Assembly: GCF_047600445.1 (NCBI RefSeq)
Contig: NZ_JASGKT010000001.1
Location: 496,001 to 560,000 of the forward strand
Direction of reading: 5' to 3'
DNA from: Piscinibacter sp047600445
Lineage (GTDB): Bacteria > Pseudomonadota > Gammaproteobacteria > Burkholderiales > Burkholderiaceae_C
Length of the DNA stretch: 64,000 nucleotides
Both the position numbers and the translations under genes were made by a program. Below, piece after piece: positions 7,257 to 15,192 of the stretch. How positions within the stretch are numbered: position 1 is the stretch's first letter; every line of letters starts with the position of its first letter. Below the pieces are notes generated by a model. That model made no database searches. It was given only the letters and a program-made list of their open reading frames with translations, and had not been told where the DNA came from.

Positions 7257-9179
7257 ATGGACGTGATCAGCAGCTTCGCCGCGCGTTACGAGCGCACCCG
7301 CGAAGAAGAGCTCTCGCTCGAGGACTACCTCGCCGAGTGCAAGCGCAACCCCCTGGCCTACGCCACGGCCGCCGAGCGCATGCTCAAGGCCATCGGCGAG
7401 CCCCAGACCATCGACACGCGCAACGACCCGCGCCTGTCGCGCATCTTCGCGAACAAGATCATCAAGATCTATCCGGCCTTCGCCGAGTTCTACGGCATGG
7501 AGGACTCGATCGAGCAGGTGGTCTCGTACTTCCGCCACGCCGCGCAGGGCCTGGAGGAGAAGAAGCAGATCCTCTACCTGCTCGGGCCCGTGGGCGGCGG
7601 CAAGAGCTCGATCGCCGAGCGCCTGAAGCAACTGATGCAGGAGGTGCCCTTCTACGCGATCAAGGGCTCGCCGGTGAACGAGTCGCCGCTCGGGCTGTTC
7701 GACGCCGTGGAGGACGGGCCGATCCTGGAGAAGGAATACGGCATCCCGCGCCGCTACCTGAACCGCATCCTGTCGCCCTGGGCGGTGAAGCGCCTGGACG
7801 AGTACGGCGGCGACATCCGCAAGTTCAAGGTCGTCAAGCGCTACCCGTCGGTGCTCAAGCAGATCGGCATCGCCAAGACCGAGCCGGGCGACGAGAACAA
7901 CCAGGACATCAGCTCGCTCGTCGGCAAGGTCGACATCCGCAAGCTCGAGACCTTCGCGCAGGACGACCCCGACGCCTACAGCTTCTCCGGCGGGCTGTGC
8001 CTGGCCAACCAGGGCCTGCTCGAATTCGTCGAGATGTTCAAGGCGCCGATCAAGGTGCTGCACCCGCTGCTGACCGCCACGCAGGAAGGCAACTTCAAGG
8101 GCACCGAGGGCTTCGGCGCGATCCCGTTCGACGGCGTGGTGCTCGCGCACAGCAACGAGAGCGAGTGGAAGGCGTTCCGCAACAACAAGAACAACGAGGC
8201 CTTCCTCGACCGCATCTACATCGTCAAGGTGCCGTACTGCCTGCGCGTCTCGGAAGAGATCAAGATCTACGAGAAGTTGCTGCGCGGCTCGTCGCTGGCC
8301 AACGCCACCTGCGCGCCCGGCACGCTGAAGATGATGAGCCAGTTTGCGGTGCTGACGCGGCTGAAGGAGCCGGAGAACTCGTCGCTGTTCAGCAAGATGC
8401 TGGTCTACGACGGCGAGAACCTGAAGGACACCGACCCGCGCGCCAAGAGCTTCCAGGAGTACCGCGACTACGCCGGCGTCGACGAGGGCATGAGCGGCAT
8501 CTCGACGCGCTTCGCCTTCAAGATCATCTCCAAGGTGTTCAACTTCGACTCGACCGAGGTGGCCGCCAACCCGGTGCACCTGATGTACGTGCTCGAGCAG
8601 CAGATCGAGCGCGAGCAGTTCCCGGCCGAGACCGAGCAGAAGTACCTCGCCTTCATCAAGGAGCACCTGGCCACGCGCTACGCCGAGTTCATCGGCAAGG
8701 AGATCCAGACCGCCTACCTGGAGAGCTACAGCGAGTACGGCCAGAACATCTTCGACCGCTACGTCACCTACGCCGACTACTGGATCCAGGACCACGAGTA
8801 CCGCGACACCGACACCGGCGAGGTGTTCGACCGCGCCAGCCTGAACGCCGAGCTGGAGAAGATCGAGAAGCCGGCCGGCATCGCCAACCCGAAGGACTTC
8901 CGCAACGAGATCGTCAACTTCGTGCTGCGCGCGCGCGCCAACAACGCCGGCAAGAACCCGCTGTGGACCAGCTACGAGAAGCTGCGCACGGTGATCGAGA
9001 AGAAGATGTTCTCGAACACCGAGGAGCTGCTGCCGGTGATCAGCTTCAACGCCAAGGCGAGCGCCGACGAGGCCAAGAAGCACGAGGACTTCGTGACGCG
9101 CATGGTCGCCAAGGGCTACACCGCCAAGCAGGTGCGGCTGCTGTGCGAGTGGTATCTGCGGGTGAGGAAGTCGTCCTGA
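7257..9179 (+). CDS. prkA: PrkA/YeaG-family AAA+ protein (serine protein kinase family)
   Basis: A 640-aa PrkA protein, called YeaG in E. coli. The family has an N-terminal AAA+ ATPase domain and a C-terminal kinase-like domain. Bacillus PrkA has been described as a kinase and more recently as an ATP-dependent protease, so the biochemical role is debated. Walker A is GPVGGGKSS with Lys116. The start MDVISSFAARYERTREEELSLEDY matches family N-termini and is preceded by a good Shine-Dalgarno (CAGGAG). It is the first gene of a prkA-yeaH-spoVR operon, an arrangement widespread in proteobacteria and linked to stationary phase and nitrogen or nutrient stress in E. coli. Confidence 0.95.
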   Translation: MDVISSFAARYERTREEELSLEDYLAECKRNPLAYATAAERMLKAIGEPQTIDTRNDPRLSRIFANKIIKIYPAFAEFYGMEDSIEQVVSYFRHAAQGLEEKKQILYLLGPVGGGKSSIAERLKQLMQEVPFYAIKGSPVNESPLGLFDAVEDGPILEKEYGIPRRYLNRILSPWAVKRLDEYGGDIRKFKVVKRYPSVLKQIGIAKTEPGDENNQDISSLVGKVDIRKLETFAQDDPDAYSFSGGLCLANQGLLEFVEMFKAPIKVLHPLLTATQEGNFKGTEGFGAIPFDGVVLAHSNESEWKAFRNNKNNEAFLDRIYIVKVPYCLRVSEEIKIYEKLLRGSSLANATCAPGTLKMMSQFAVLTRLKEPENSSLFSKMLVYDGENLKDTDPRAKSFQEYRDYAGVDEGMSGISTRFAFKIISKVFNFDSTEVAANPVHLMYVLEQQIEREQFPAETEQKYLAFIKEHLATRYAEFIGKEIQTAYLESYSEYGQNIFDRYVTYADYWIQDHEYRDTDTGEVFDRASLNAELEKIEKPAGIANPKDFRNEIVNFVLRARANNAGKNPLWTSYEKLRTVIEKKMFSNTEELLPVISFNAKASADEAKKHEDFVTRMVAKGYTAKQVRLLCEWYLRVRKSS

Positions 9180-9199
9180 GGCCGCGAGCCGAGGCACCG

Positions 9200-10477
9200 A
9201 TGGCCCTGCAAAGCATCATCGATCGCCGGCTGGCGGGCAAGAACAAGTCCATCGGCAACCGCGAGCGCTTCCTGCGCCGCCACAAGGAGCAGATCCGTGA
9301 GGCGGTCAAGCGCGCGGTCGACGGCCGCGGCATCCGCGACATCGAGAACGGCGAGGACATCCGCATTCCCAAGCGCGACATCAGCGAGCCGGTGTTCGGC
9401 CACGGCCAGGGCGGCCGGCGCGAAATGGTGCACCCGGGCAACAAGGACTTCGTGCGCGGCGACCGCATCAAGCGGCCCGAGGGCGGCGGTGGCGGTGGGG
9501 GCGGCGGCGGGCAGGCCAGCGATTCCGGCGAGGGCGAGGACGACTTCGTCTTCCACCTCAGCAAGGAAGAGTTCATGCAGGTCTTCTTCGACGACCTCGC
9601 GCTGCCCAACCTCGCGCGCACCACGCTGGCCGAAACGCCCGAGTACAAGACGCACCGCGCCGGCTTCTCCAGCGACGGCACGCCCAACAACCTGCACGTG
9701 GTGCGCTCGATGCGCGGCGCGCTGGGCCGGCGCATCGCGCTGGGCACCGAGTCGCGCCGCGAGCTGCGCGCGCTGGAAGAGCGCCTGGCCGAGATGAAGC
9801 GCCAGGGCGAGGCGCCGGCGCGCGAGATCGAGGAAGTCGAGCGGCAGATCGAGGCCCTGCGGGCGCGGCTCGACCGCATTCCCTACCTCGACCCGATCGA
9901 CCTGCGCTTCCGCAGCCGCGTGCGCGTGCCGGTGCCCACCTCCAAGGCGGTGATGTTCTGCCTGATGGACGTCTCCGGCTCGATGGACGAGGCGCGCAAG
10001 GACCTGGCCAAGCGCTTCTTCATCCTGCTGTACCTGTTCCTGACGCGCCACTACGAGAAGATCGACATCGTCTTCATCCGCCACCACACGCAGGCGCAGG
10101 AGGTCGACGAGCACGAGTTCTTCCACGCCACCGAGACCGGCGGCACGGTGGTCTCCAGCGCGCTGGTGCTGATGGACGAGATCGCGCGCGCGCGCTACCC
10201 GACCAGCGAGTGGAACATCTACGGCGCGCAGGCCAGCGACGGCGACAACTGGCACCACGACAGCGGCCGCTGCCGCGATCTGCTGAACGACCGCATCCTG
10301 CCGCTGTGCCGCTACTTCGCCTACGTGCAGGTGGCCGAGGAAGAGCAGAACCTGTGGGACGAATACGCCGCGCTGGCCGCCGAGAGCAAGGTCTTCGCGG
10401 TGCGCAAGGCGACCGAGGCCAGCCAGATCTACCCGGTGTTCCGCGACCTGTTCAAGAAGGAAGGGCACCCCGCATGA
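9200..10477 (+). CDS. yeaH: YeaH-family protein (DUF444, von Willebrand A-like)
   Basis: A 425-aa DUF444 protein, the usual partner of PrkA/YeaG. Its start MALQSIIDRRLAGKNKSIGNRERF is typical, and the ATG at 9200 follows prkA by 20 bases. A Gly-rich, then acidic linker (ten consecutive glycines, near residue 97) separates the N-terminal part from the C-terminal half. There DVSGSMDE gives a MIDAS-type DxSxS metal site of the VWA fold. The molecular function is unknown; co-occurrence with PrkA and SpoVR suggests a shared stress pathway. The stop overlaps the spoVR start (ATGA). Confidence 0.93.
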   Translation: MALQSIIDRRLAGKNKSIGNRERFLRRHKEQIREAVKRAVDGRGIRDIENGEDIRIPKRDISEPVFGHGQGGRREMVHPGNKDFVRGDRIKRPEGGGGGGGGGGQASDSGEGEDDFVFHLSKEEFMQVFFDDLALPNLARTTLAETPEYKTHRAGFSSDGTPNNLHVVRSMRGALGRRIALGTESRRELRALEERLAEMKRQGEAPAREIEEVERQIEALRARLDRIPYLDPIDLRFRSRVRVPVPTSKAVMFCLMDVSGSMDEARKDLAKRFFILLYLFLTRHYEKIDIVFIRHHTQAQEVDEHEFFHATETGGTVVSSALVLMDEIARARYPTSEWNIYGAQASDGDNWHHDSGRCRDLLNDRILPLCRYFAYVQVAEEEQNLWDEYAALAAESKVFAVRKATEASQIYPVFRDLFKKEGHPA

Positions 10478-12102
10478 CGCGCAAGGCCAACTTCGTGCCC
10501 GACGGCACCGCCGACCTGTTCGAGCCCGAGCTCGCCGGCGCGCTGAAGGGCCGCGTGCGGCGCGCCGCCGACATCGTGACGCCGCCGCGCGCCGCGCGGC
10601 CGCTGGAGGCGCCGAGCGACTGGTCGTTCGAGCTGATCGAGCAGTACCACGCGGTGATCCGCGAGACCGCCGAGCGCTTCGGCCTCGACACCTACCCGAA
10701 CCAGCTCGAGATCATCACCGCCGAGCAGATGATGGACGCCTATGCCTCGGTGGGCATGCCGGTGAACTACCGCCACTGGAGCTACGGCAAGGAGTTCATC
10801 GCCACCGAGAAGAACTACAAGCGCGGCCACATGGGGCTGGCCTACGAGATCGTCATCAACTCCAACCCCTGCATCAGCTACCTGATGGAGGAGAACACGA
10901 TGGCGATGCAGGCGCTGGTGATCGCGCACGCCGCCTACGGCCACAACAGCTTCTTCAAGGGCAACTACCTGTTCCGCATGTGGACCGATGCGGCGTCGAT
11001 CATCGACTACCTCGTCTACGCGAAGAACTACGTCGCCGACTGCGAGGAGCGCCACGGCGTCGCCGCGGTCGAGGAGCTGCTCGACAGCTGCCACGCGCTG
11101 ATGAGCCACGGCGTCGACCGCTACCGCCGCCCGAGCAAGCTCAGCCTGACGCAGGAGCTGGCGCGCAGCAAGGACCGCGAGGCCTACGCGCAGCAGCAGG
11201 TCAACGACCTGTGGCGCACGCTGCCGAAGAAGGCCGAGAAGGCCGCCGACGAGAAGGAGCCGCGCCGCTTCCCCGAGGAGCCGCAGGAGAACCTGCTGTA
11301 CTTCATCGAGAAGAACGCGCCGCTGCTCGAACCCTGGCAGCGCGAGGTGGTGCGCATCGTGCGCAAGGTGGCGCAGTACTTCTACCCGCAGCGCCAGACG
11401 CAGGTGATGAACGAGGGCTGGGCGACCTTCTGGCACCACAAGCTGCTCAACACGCTGTACGACGACGGCCGCATGTCCGAGGGCATGATGATCGAGTGGC
11501 TGAAGTCGCACACCAACGTGGTGTACCAGCCGCCGGTGGGCCACCCGCACTACAGCGGCATCAACCCCTACGCGCTCGGCTTCGCGATGTACACCGACAT
11601 CAAGCGCATCTGCGAGAACCCGACCGACGAGGACCGCGCCTGGTTCCCCGCCATCGCCGGCAGCGACTGGCTCGAGACGCTCGACCACGCGATGCGCAAC
11701 TTCAAGGACGAGAGCTTCGTCGGCCAGTACCTCAGCCCCAAGCTGATGCGCGACTTCCGGCTGTTCTCCATCGTCGACGACGAGCGCGACAGCGAGCTGG
11801 AGGTGGCGGCGATCCACGACGAGAGCGGCTACCGCGCGGTGCGCGAGGCGCTGTCGCGCCAGTACGACCTGGGCCAGCGCGAGCCCAACATCCAGGTGTG
11901 GAGCGTCAACCTGCGCGGCGACCGCTCGCTGACGCTGCGCCACACCCAGCACGACGACCGCCCGCTGCACGACACCGCGCAGGAAGTGCTCAAGCACGTG
12001 GCGCGGCTGTGGGGCTTCGGCGTGCACCTGGACAGCGTCAACGCCCGAGGCGAGACCACCAAGCGCTGGAGCGTGCCGCCGCCGGCTCAGCAGGGCGGCT
12101 GA
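10474..12102 (+). CDS. spoVR: SpoVR-family protein (YcgB)
   Basis: A 542-aa SpoVR family protein. In Bacillus it is needed for spore cortex formation; in non-sporulating proteobacteria its role is unclear, though it is consistently linked to prkA and yeaH. The ATG at 10474 overlaps the yeaH stop by four bases (ATGA), so the three genes are translationally coupled. Conserved stretches include WSFELIEQYH near residue 50 and NEGWATFWHH in the centre. The family is about 510 aa, so this copy is slightly long. Its 3' end overlaps the convergent regulator gene by 16 bases. Confidence 0.93.
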   Translation: MTRKANFVPDGTADLFEPELAGALKGRVRRAADIVTPPRAARPLEAPSDWSFELIEQYHAVIRETAERFGLDTYPNQLEIITAEQMMDAYASVGMPVNYRHWSYGKEFIATEKNYKRGHMGLAYEIVINSNPCISYLMEENTMAMQALVIAHAAYGHNSFFKGNYLFRMWTDAASIIDYLVYAKNYVADCEERHGVAAVEELLDSCHALMSHGVDRYRRPSKLSLTQELARSKDREAYAQQQVNDLWRTLPKKAEKAADEKEPRRFPEEPQENLLYFIEKNAPLLEPWQREVVRIVRKVAQYFYPQRQTQVMNEGWATFWHHKLLNTLYDDGRMSEGMMIEWLKSHTNVVYQPPVGHPHYSGINPYALGFAMYTDIKRICENPTDEDRAWFPAIAGSDWLETLDHAMRNFKDESFVGQYLSPKLMRDFRLFSIVDDERDSELEVAAIHDESGYRAVREALSRQYDLGQREPNIQVWSVNLRGDRSLTLRHTQHDDRPLHDTAQEVLKHVARLWGFGVHLDSVNARGETTKRWSVPPPAQQGG

Positions 12103-13523
12103 GGCTCGCTCGCGTAGGGCTCGGGCAGCCGCTCGTCCTCGCGGATGCGCAGCGCCCGCCCCAGCGCCGGGAAGGCGCGCTGCGCGCAGGCCGGGCGGTC
12201 GCAGACCTTGCAGCCCGGGCCGATCGGCGTGGCGGCGGCGGCGTCCAGCGCCAGCCCGCGCGAGTAGACCAGCCGGTCGGCGTGGCGGCGGTCGCAGCCG
12301 AGCGCGACGGCGAAGGCGCGCTCGGGCGCGCCGAAGCCGCCGCCCGGGCTGCGCACGCTGCGCGCGATCCACAGGTAGGTGCGGCCGTCGGGCATCTGCG
12401 CGAGCTGCGTCAGCACGCGGTCGGGCTGCGCGAAGGCTTCGTACACGTTCCACAGCGGGCAGGTGCCGCCGCTGCGCGAGAAGTGGAAGTCGGTGGCCGA
12501 CTGGCGCTTGGAGATGTTGCCCGCGCGGTCGACGCGGATGAAGAAGAAGGGCACGCCCGGCGCCTCGGGCCGCTGCAGCGTCGACAGGCGGTGGCAGACG
12601 GTCTCGAAGCTCACGCCGAAGCGACGCGCCAGCAGCTCGATGTCGTAGCGCAGCGCCTGCGCCGCGGCCAGGAAGGCGCCGTAGGGCAGCACCAGCGCGC
12701 CGGCGAAGTAGCTCGCCAGGCCGATGCGCGCCAGCGCGCGCGACTCGGCGCCGCGCAGCGCCGCGCCGGCCACGCGCTGCGCGATCAGCTCGCCGGCCTC
12801 CAGGAACGCGAGCTGCACGCCGAGCTGGAAGCTGCGCTGGCCGGGCGTCAGCCCGGGGTGCAGGCGCAGCACGCGGCGCGCGTCGTCGAAGCGGCGCAGC
12901 GCGCCGTCCGCGTCGCTCTCGGCGGTCTGCACCGCGATACCGTGGCGTTGCTTGAGCAGGCGTTGCAGCGGCTGCGCCAGCTCGCCGGCCAGCAGCGAAG
13001 CCGGGCGCAACTGCGCGTGCAGCGACTCGGCGAGCGCGTCGAGCTCGGCGATGTGGTTGTGGTTGGCGTAGAAGAAGTCGCGCACCTCCTCGTGCGGCTG
13101 GCTCGGCGCGACGCCGCTGAGCGCGGCGCGGTCGCCGGCCTCGTCGGCCAGCGCTTCGAGCCGCTCGCGCGCCTCGCGCGCCTGGCGGTGCAGCTCGATC
13201 ATGCGCCGCGCCACCGCCGGCATCTGCTGCGCCAGCGAGCGCAGCTCGGCGGCGGCGATCGCGGCGCCCGGGCCGGTGTCGACGGCGGCGTCCTGCAACT
13301 GCGCGACCAGGCGCGCCTCCTCGTCCTCGGAGAACCATTGCAGGTCCACGCCCAGCGCCGCCTGCAGCCGCAGCAGCACCGGCACCGACAGCGGGCGCTG
13401 GTTGTTCTCGAGCTGGTTGACGTAGCTGGGCGACAGCGCCAGCAACTGCGCGAGCGCCGCCTGCGTCAGGCCGCGCTGCTCGCGCAGCGTGCGCAGCCGC
13501 ACCCCCATGAACGTCTTGCGCAT
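12087..13523 (-). CDS. RamB/PrpR/ScfR-type XRE transcriptional regulator of the methylcitrate operon
   Basis: A 478-aa regulator of the short-chain fatty acyl (RamB/ScfR, DUF2083) family. An N-terminal XRE helix-turn-helix (VRLRTLREQRGLTQAALAQL, then LSPSYVNQLENNQRPL) is followed by an IrrE-like domain. The C-terminal region carries GPGCKVCDRPACAQ, with cysteines spaced C-x2-C-x4-C. Mycobacterium PrpR, of the same family, binds acyl-CoA and an Fe-S cluster through C-terminal cysteines. The start at 13523 (MRKTFMGVRLR) is chosen because sequence upstream of it lacks homology and contains the probable operators. It is divergent from the prpC operon and probably controls it. A paralogue lies at 26548-28005. 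Confidence 0.9.
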   Translation of the reverse strand: MRKTFMGVRLRTLREQRGLTQAALAQLLALSPSYVNQLENNQRPLSVPVLLRLQAALGVDLQWFSEDEEARLVAQLQDAAVDTGPGAAIAAAELRSLAQQMPAVARRMIELHRQAREARERLEALADEAGDRAALSGVAPSQPHEEVRDFFYANHNHIAELDALAESLHAQLRPASLLAGELAQPLQRLLKQRHGIAVQTAESDADGALRRFDDARRVLRLHPGLTPGQRSFQLGVQLAFLEAGELIAQRVAGAALRGAESRALARIGLASYFAGALVLPYGAFLAAAQALRYDIELLARRFGVSFETVCHRLSTLQRPEAPGVPFFFIRVDRAGNISKRQSATDFHFSRSGGTCPLWNVYEAFAQPDRVLTQLAQMPDGRTYLWIARSVRSPGGGFGAPERAFAVALGCDRRHADRLVYSRGLALDAAAATPIGPGCKVCDRPACAQRAFPALGRALRIREDERLPEPYASEPQPPC

Positions 13524-13536
13524 CCCGGCCGCCCTT

Positions 13537-13630
13537 GTTCGCAAACTTCGCAGATTTGCAGAATCCGCTTCGCTTTCCTTCGCCAATTCAGGCGTTGCGC
13601 CCAGCATAACGCATCGCGAAGATTGCGAAC
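13537..13630. promoter_or_regulatory. divergent control region with TTYGCA repeats (regulator / methylcitrate operon)
   Basis: Hexamers TTCGCA (13538-13543), TTCGCA (13547-13552) and TTTGCA (13555-13560) repeat at 8-9 base spacing near the regulator start. On the other side 13614-13630 reads, on the minus strand, GTTCGCAATCTTCGCGA, nearly identical to GTTCGCAAACTTCGCA at 13537-13552, and it abuts the ATG at 13631. The two elements are inverted relative to each other, one at each divergent start. A possible -10 box, CATAAC, lies near 13604. Confidence 0.6.
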
Positions 13631-14041
13631 ATGCTGCGCACCACCGAACCGCCCCGCTGCGACGAGCTGACGCTGACCGAGCTGGTGCTTCCCGAACAGG
13701 CCAACCACTACGGCACGCTGTTCGGCCCCAACGCGCTGGCGCTGCTGGGCAAGGCGGCGTTTCTCGTCGCCACGCGCTACGCGCGCCAGGCCATCGTGAT
13801 GGCGGCCGCCAACCGCATCGAGTTCCTGCAACCGGTGCCCGTCGGGGCGGTGCTGAAGCTCAGCGCCCGCATCGCGCGCACCGGGCGCAGCTCGCTGACG
13901 GCGCGCGTCGTCGGCTACCTCGACTCCGAGCAGGGCCCGGCCGCCGACGCGGTGCTGCGCGGCGATTTCGAGATGGTCGCCGTCGACGCCCGGGGCCGCC
14001 CGACCCCTCTTCAGACCCCACCGAACCGGAGACTTCCATGA
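13631..14041 (+). CDS. hotdog-fold acyl-CoA thioesterase
   Basis: A 136-aa hotdog-fold protein of the YciA/BFIT-like acyl-CoA thioesterase group. NHYGTLFGPNALALLGKAAF is the family's N-x-x-G-T-L-F-G active-site helix, and RIEFLQPVPVGAVLKLSARI is the central strand region. It probably hydrolyses an acyl-CoA to free acid and CoA. It opens the methylcitrate operon and its TGA overlaps the prpC start (ATGA), so it is likely translated together with prpC. A role in relieving propionyl-CoA or methylcitrate-pathway CoA build-up is an inference. The start is only bases away from an operator-like sequence, so the leader must be very short. Confidence 0.8.
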   Translation: MLRTTEPPRCDELTLTELVLPEQANHYGTLFGPNALALLGKAAFLVATRYARQAIVMAAANRIEFLQPVPVGAVLKLSARIARTGRSSLTARVVGYLDSEQGPAADAVLRGDFEMVAVDARGRPTPLQTPPNRRLP

Positions 14042-15192
14042 GCGAGACCCCCAGCACCGGCCCCAAGCCGAAAAAGTCCGTGGCCCTGTCCGGCGTGACG
14101 GCCGGCAACACCGCGCTGTGCACCGTGGGCCGCACCGGCAACGACCTGCACTACCGCGGCTACGACATCCTGGACATCGCCGAGGTCTGCGAGTTCGAGG
14201 AGATCGCCCACCTGCTGGTGCACGGCAAGCTGCCCACGCGCGCCGAGCTGAAGGCCTACAAGGCCAGGCTCAAGGCGATGCGCGGCCTGCCCGCCGCGGT
14301 GAAGAGCGCGCTGGAGACCGTGCCCGCCGCCGCGCACCCGATGGACGTGATGCGCACCGGTGTCTCGGCGCTGGGCTGCGCGCTGCCCGAGAAGGACGAC
14401 CACAACCCGCCCGGCGCGCGCGACATCGCCGACCGCCTGATGGCCTCGCTGGGTTCGATGCTGCTGTACTGGTACCACTGGAGCACGCAGGGCAAGCGCA
14501 TCGAGGTCGAGACCGACGACGACTCCATCGGCGGCCACTTCCTGCACCTGCTGCACGGCGAGAGGCCGTCCGCCGAGTGGGTGCGCGCGATGCACACCTC
14601 GCTGAACCTGTACGCCGAGCACGAGTTCAACGCCAGCACCTTCACGGCGCGCGTGATCGCCGGCACCGGCAGCGACATGTATTCGGCCATCGCCGGGGCG
14701 ATCGGCGCGCTGCGCGGCCCCAAGCACGGCGGCGCCAACGAGGTGGCCTTCGAGATCCAGAAGCGCTACGACCATCCCGACGAGGCCGAGGCCGACATCC
14801 GCCGCCGCGTCGAGGCCAAGGAGGTCGTCATCGGCTTCGGCCACCCGGTCTACACGGTCAGCGACCCGCGCAACGTGGTCATCAAGGGCGTGGCCCGGCG
14901 CCTGTCGGAGACGGCCGGCTCGATGAAGATGTACGACATCGCCGAGCGGCTGGAGTCGGTGATGTGGGACGTGAAGAAGATGTTCCCGAACCTCGACTGG
15001 TTCAGCGCCGTCAGCTACCACATGATGGGCGTGCCGACGGCGATGTTCACGCCGCTGTTCGTCATCGCCCGCACCAGCGGCTGGGCGGCGCACGTGATCG
15101 AGCAGCGCATCGACAACAAGATCATCCGTCCCAGCGCCAACTACACCGGGCCCGAAGACCAGAAGTTCTTCCCCATCGCAGAGCGCGCGTGA
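14038..15192 (+). CDS. prpC: 2-methylcitrate synthase
   Basis: PrpC condenses propionyl-CoA with oxaloacetate to 2-methylcitrate, the first step of the methylcitrate cycle. The 384-aa protein is of the short citrate synthase type. SVALSGVTAGNTALCTVGRTGNDLHYRGYD-type N-terminal sequence is present in two blocks from residue 14. The catalytic histidines are in PKHGGANEVAFE and GFGHPVY. A conserved Asp follows in NLDWFSA. Context with acnD, prpF and prpB separates it from housekeeping citrate synthase. It overlaps the thioesterase by four bases and acnD by one base (TGATG). Confidence 0.95.
   Translation: MSETPSTGPKPKKSVALSGVTAGNTALCTVGRTGNDLHYRGYDILDIAEVCEFEEIAHLLVHGKLPTRAELKAYKARLKAMRGLPAAVKSALETVPAAAHPMDVMRTGVSALGCALPEKDDHNPPGARDIADRLMASLGSMLLYWYHWSTQGKRIEVETDDDSIGGHFLHLLHGERPSAEWVRAMHTSLNLYAEHEFNASTFTARVIAGTGSDMYSAIAGAIGALRGPKHGGANEVAFEIQKRYDHPDEAEADIRRRVEAKEVVIGFGHPVYTVSDPRNVVIKGVARRLSETAGSMKMYDIAERLESVMWDVKKMFPNLDWFSAVSYHMMGVPTAMFTPLFVIARTSGWAAHVIEQRIDNKIIRPSANYTGPEDQKFFPIAERA

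Noticed and set aside
9482..9512. Poly-glycine tract in yeaH as a possible frameshift or repeat artefact
   Set aside because: The frame is continuous, with VWA-type motifs after it, and a Gly-rich linker is compatible with the family.
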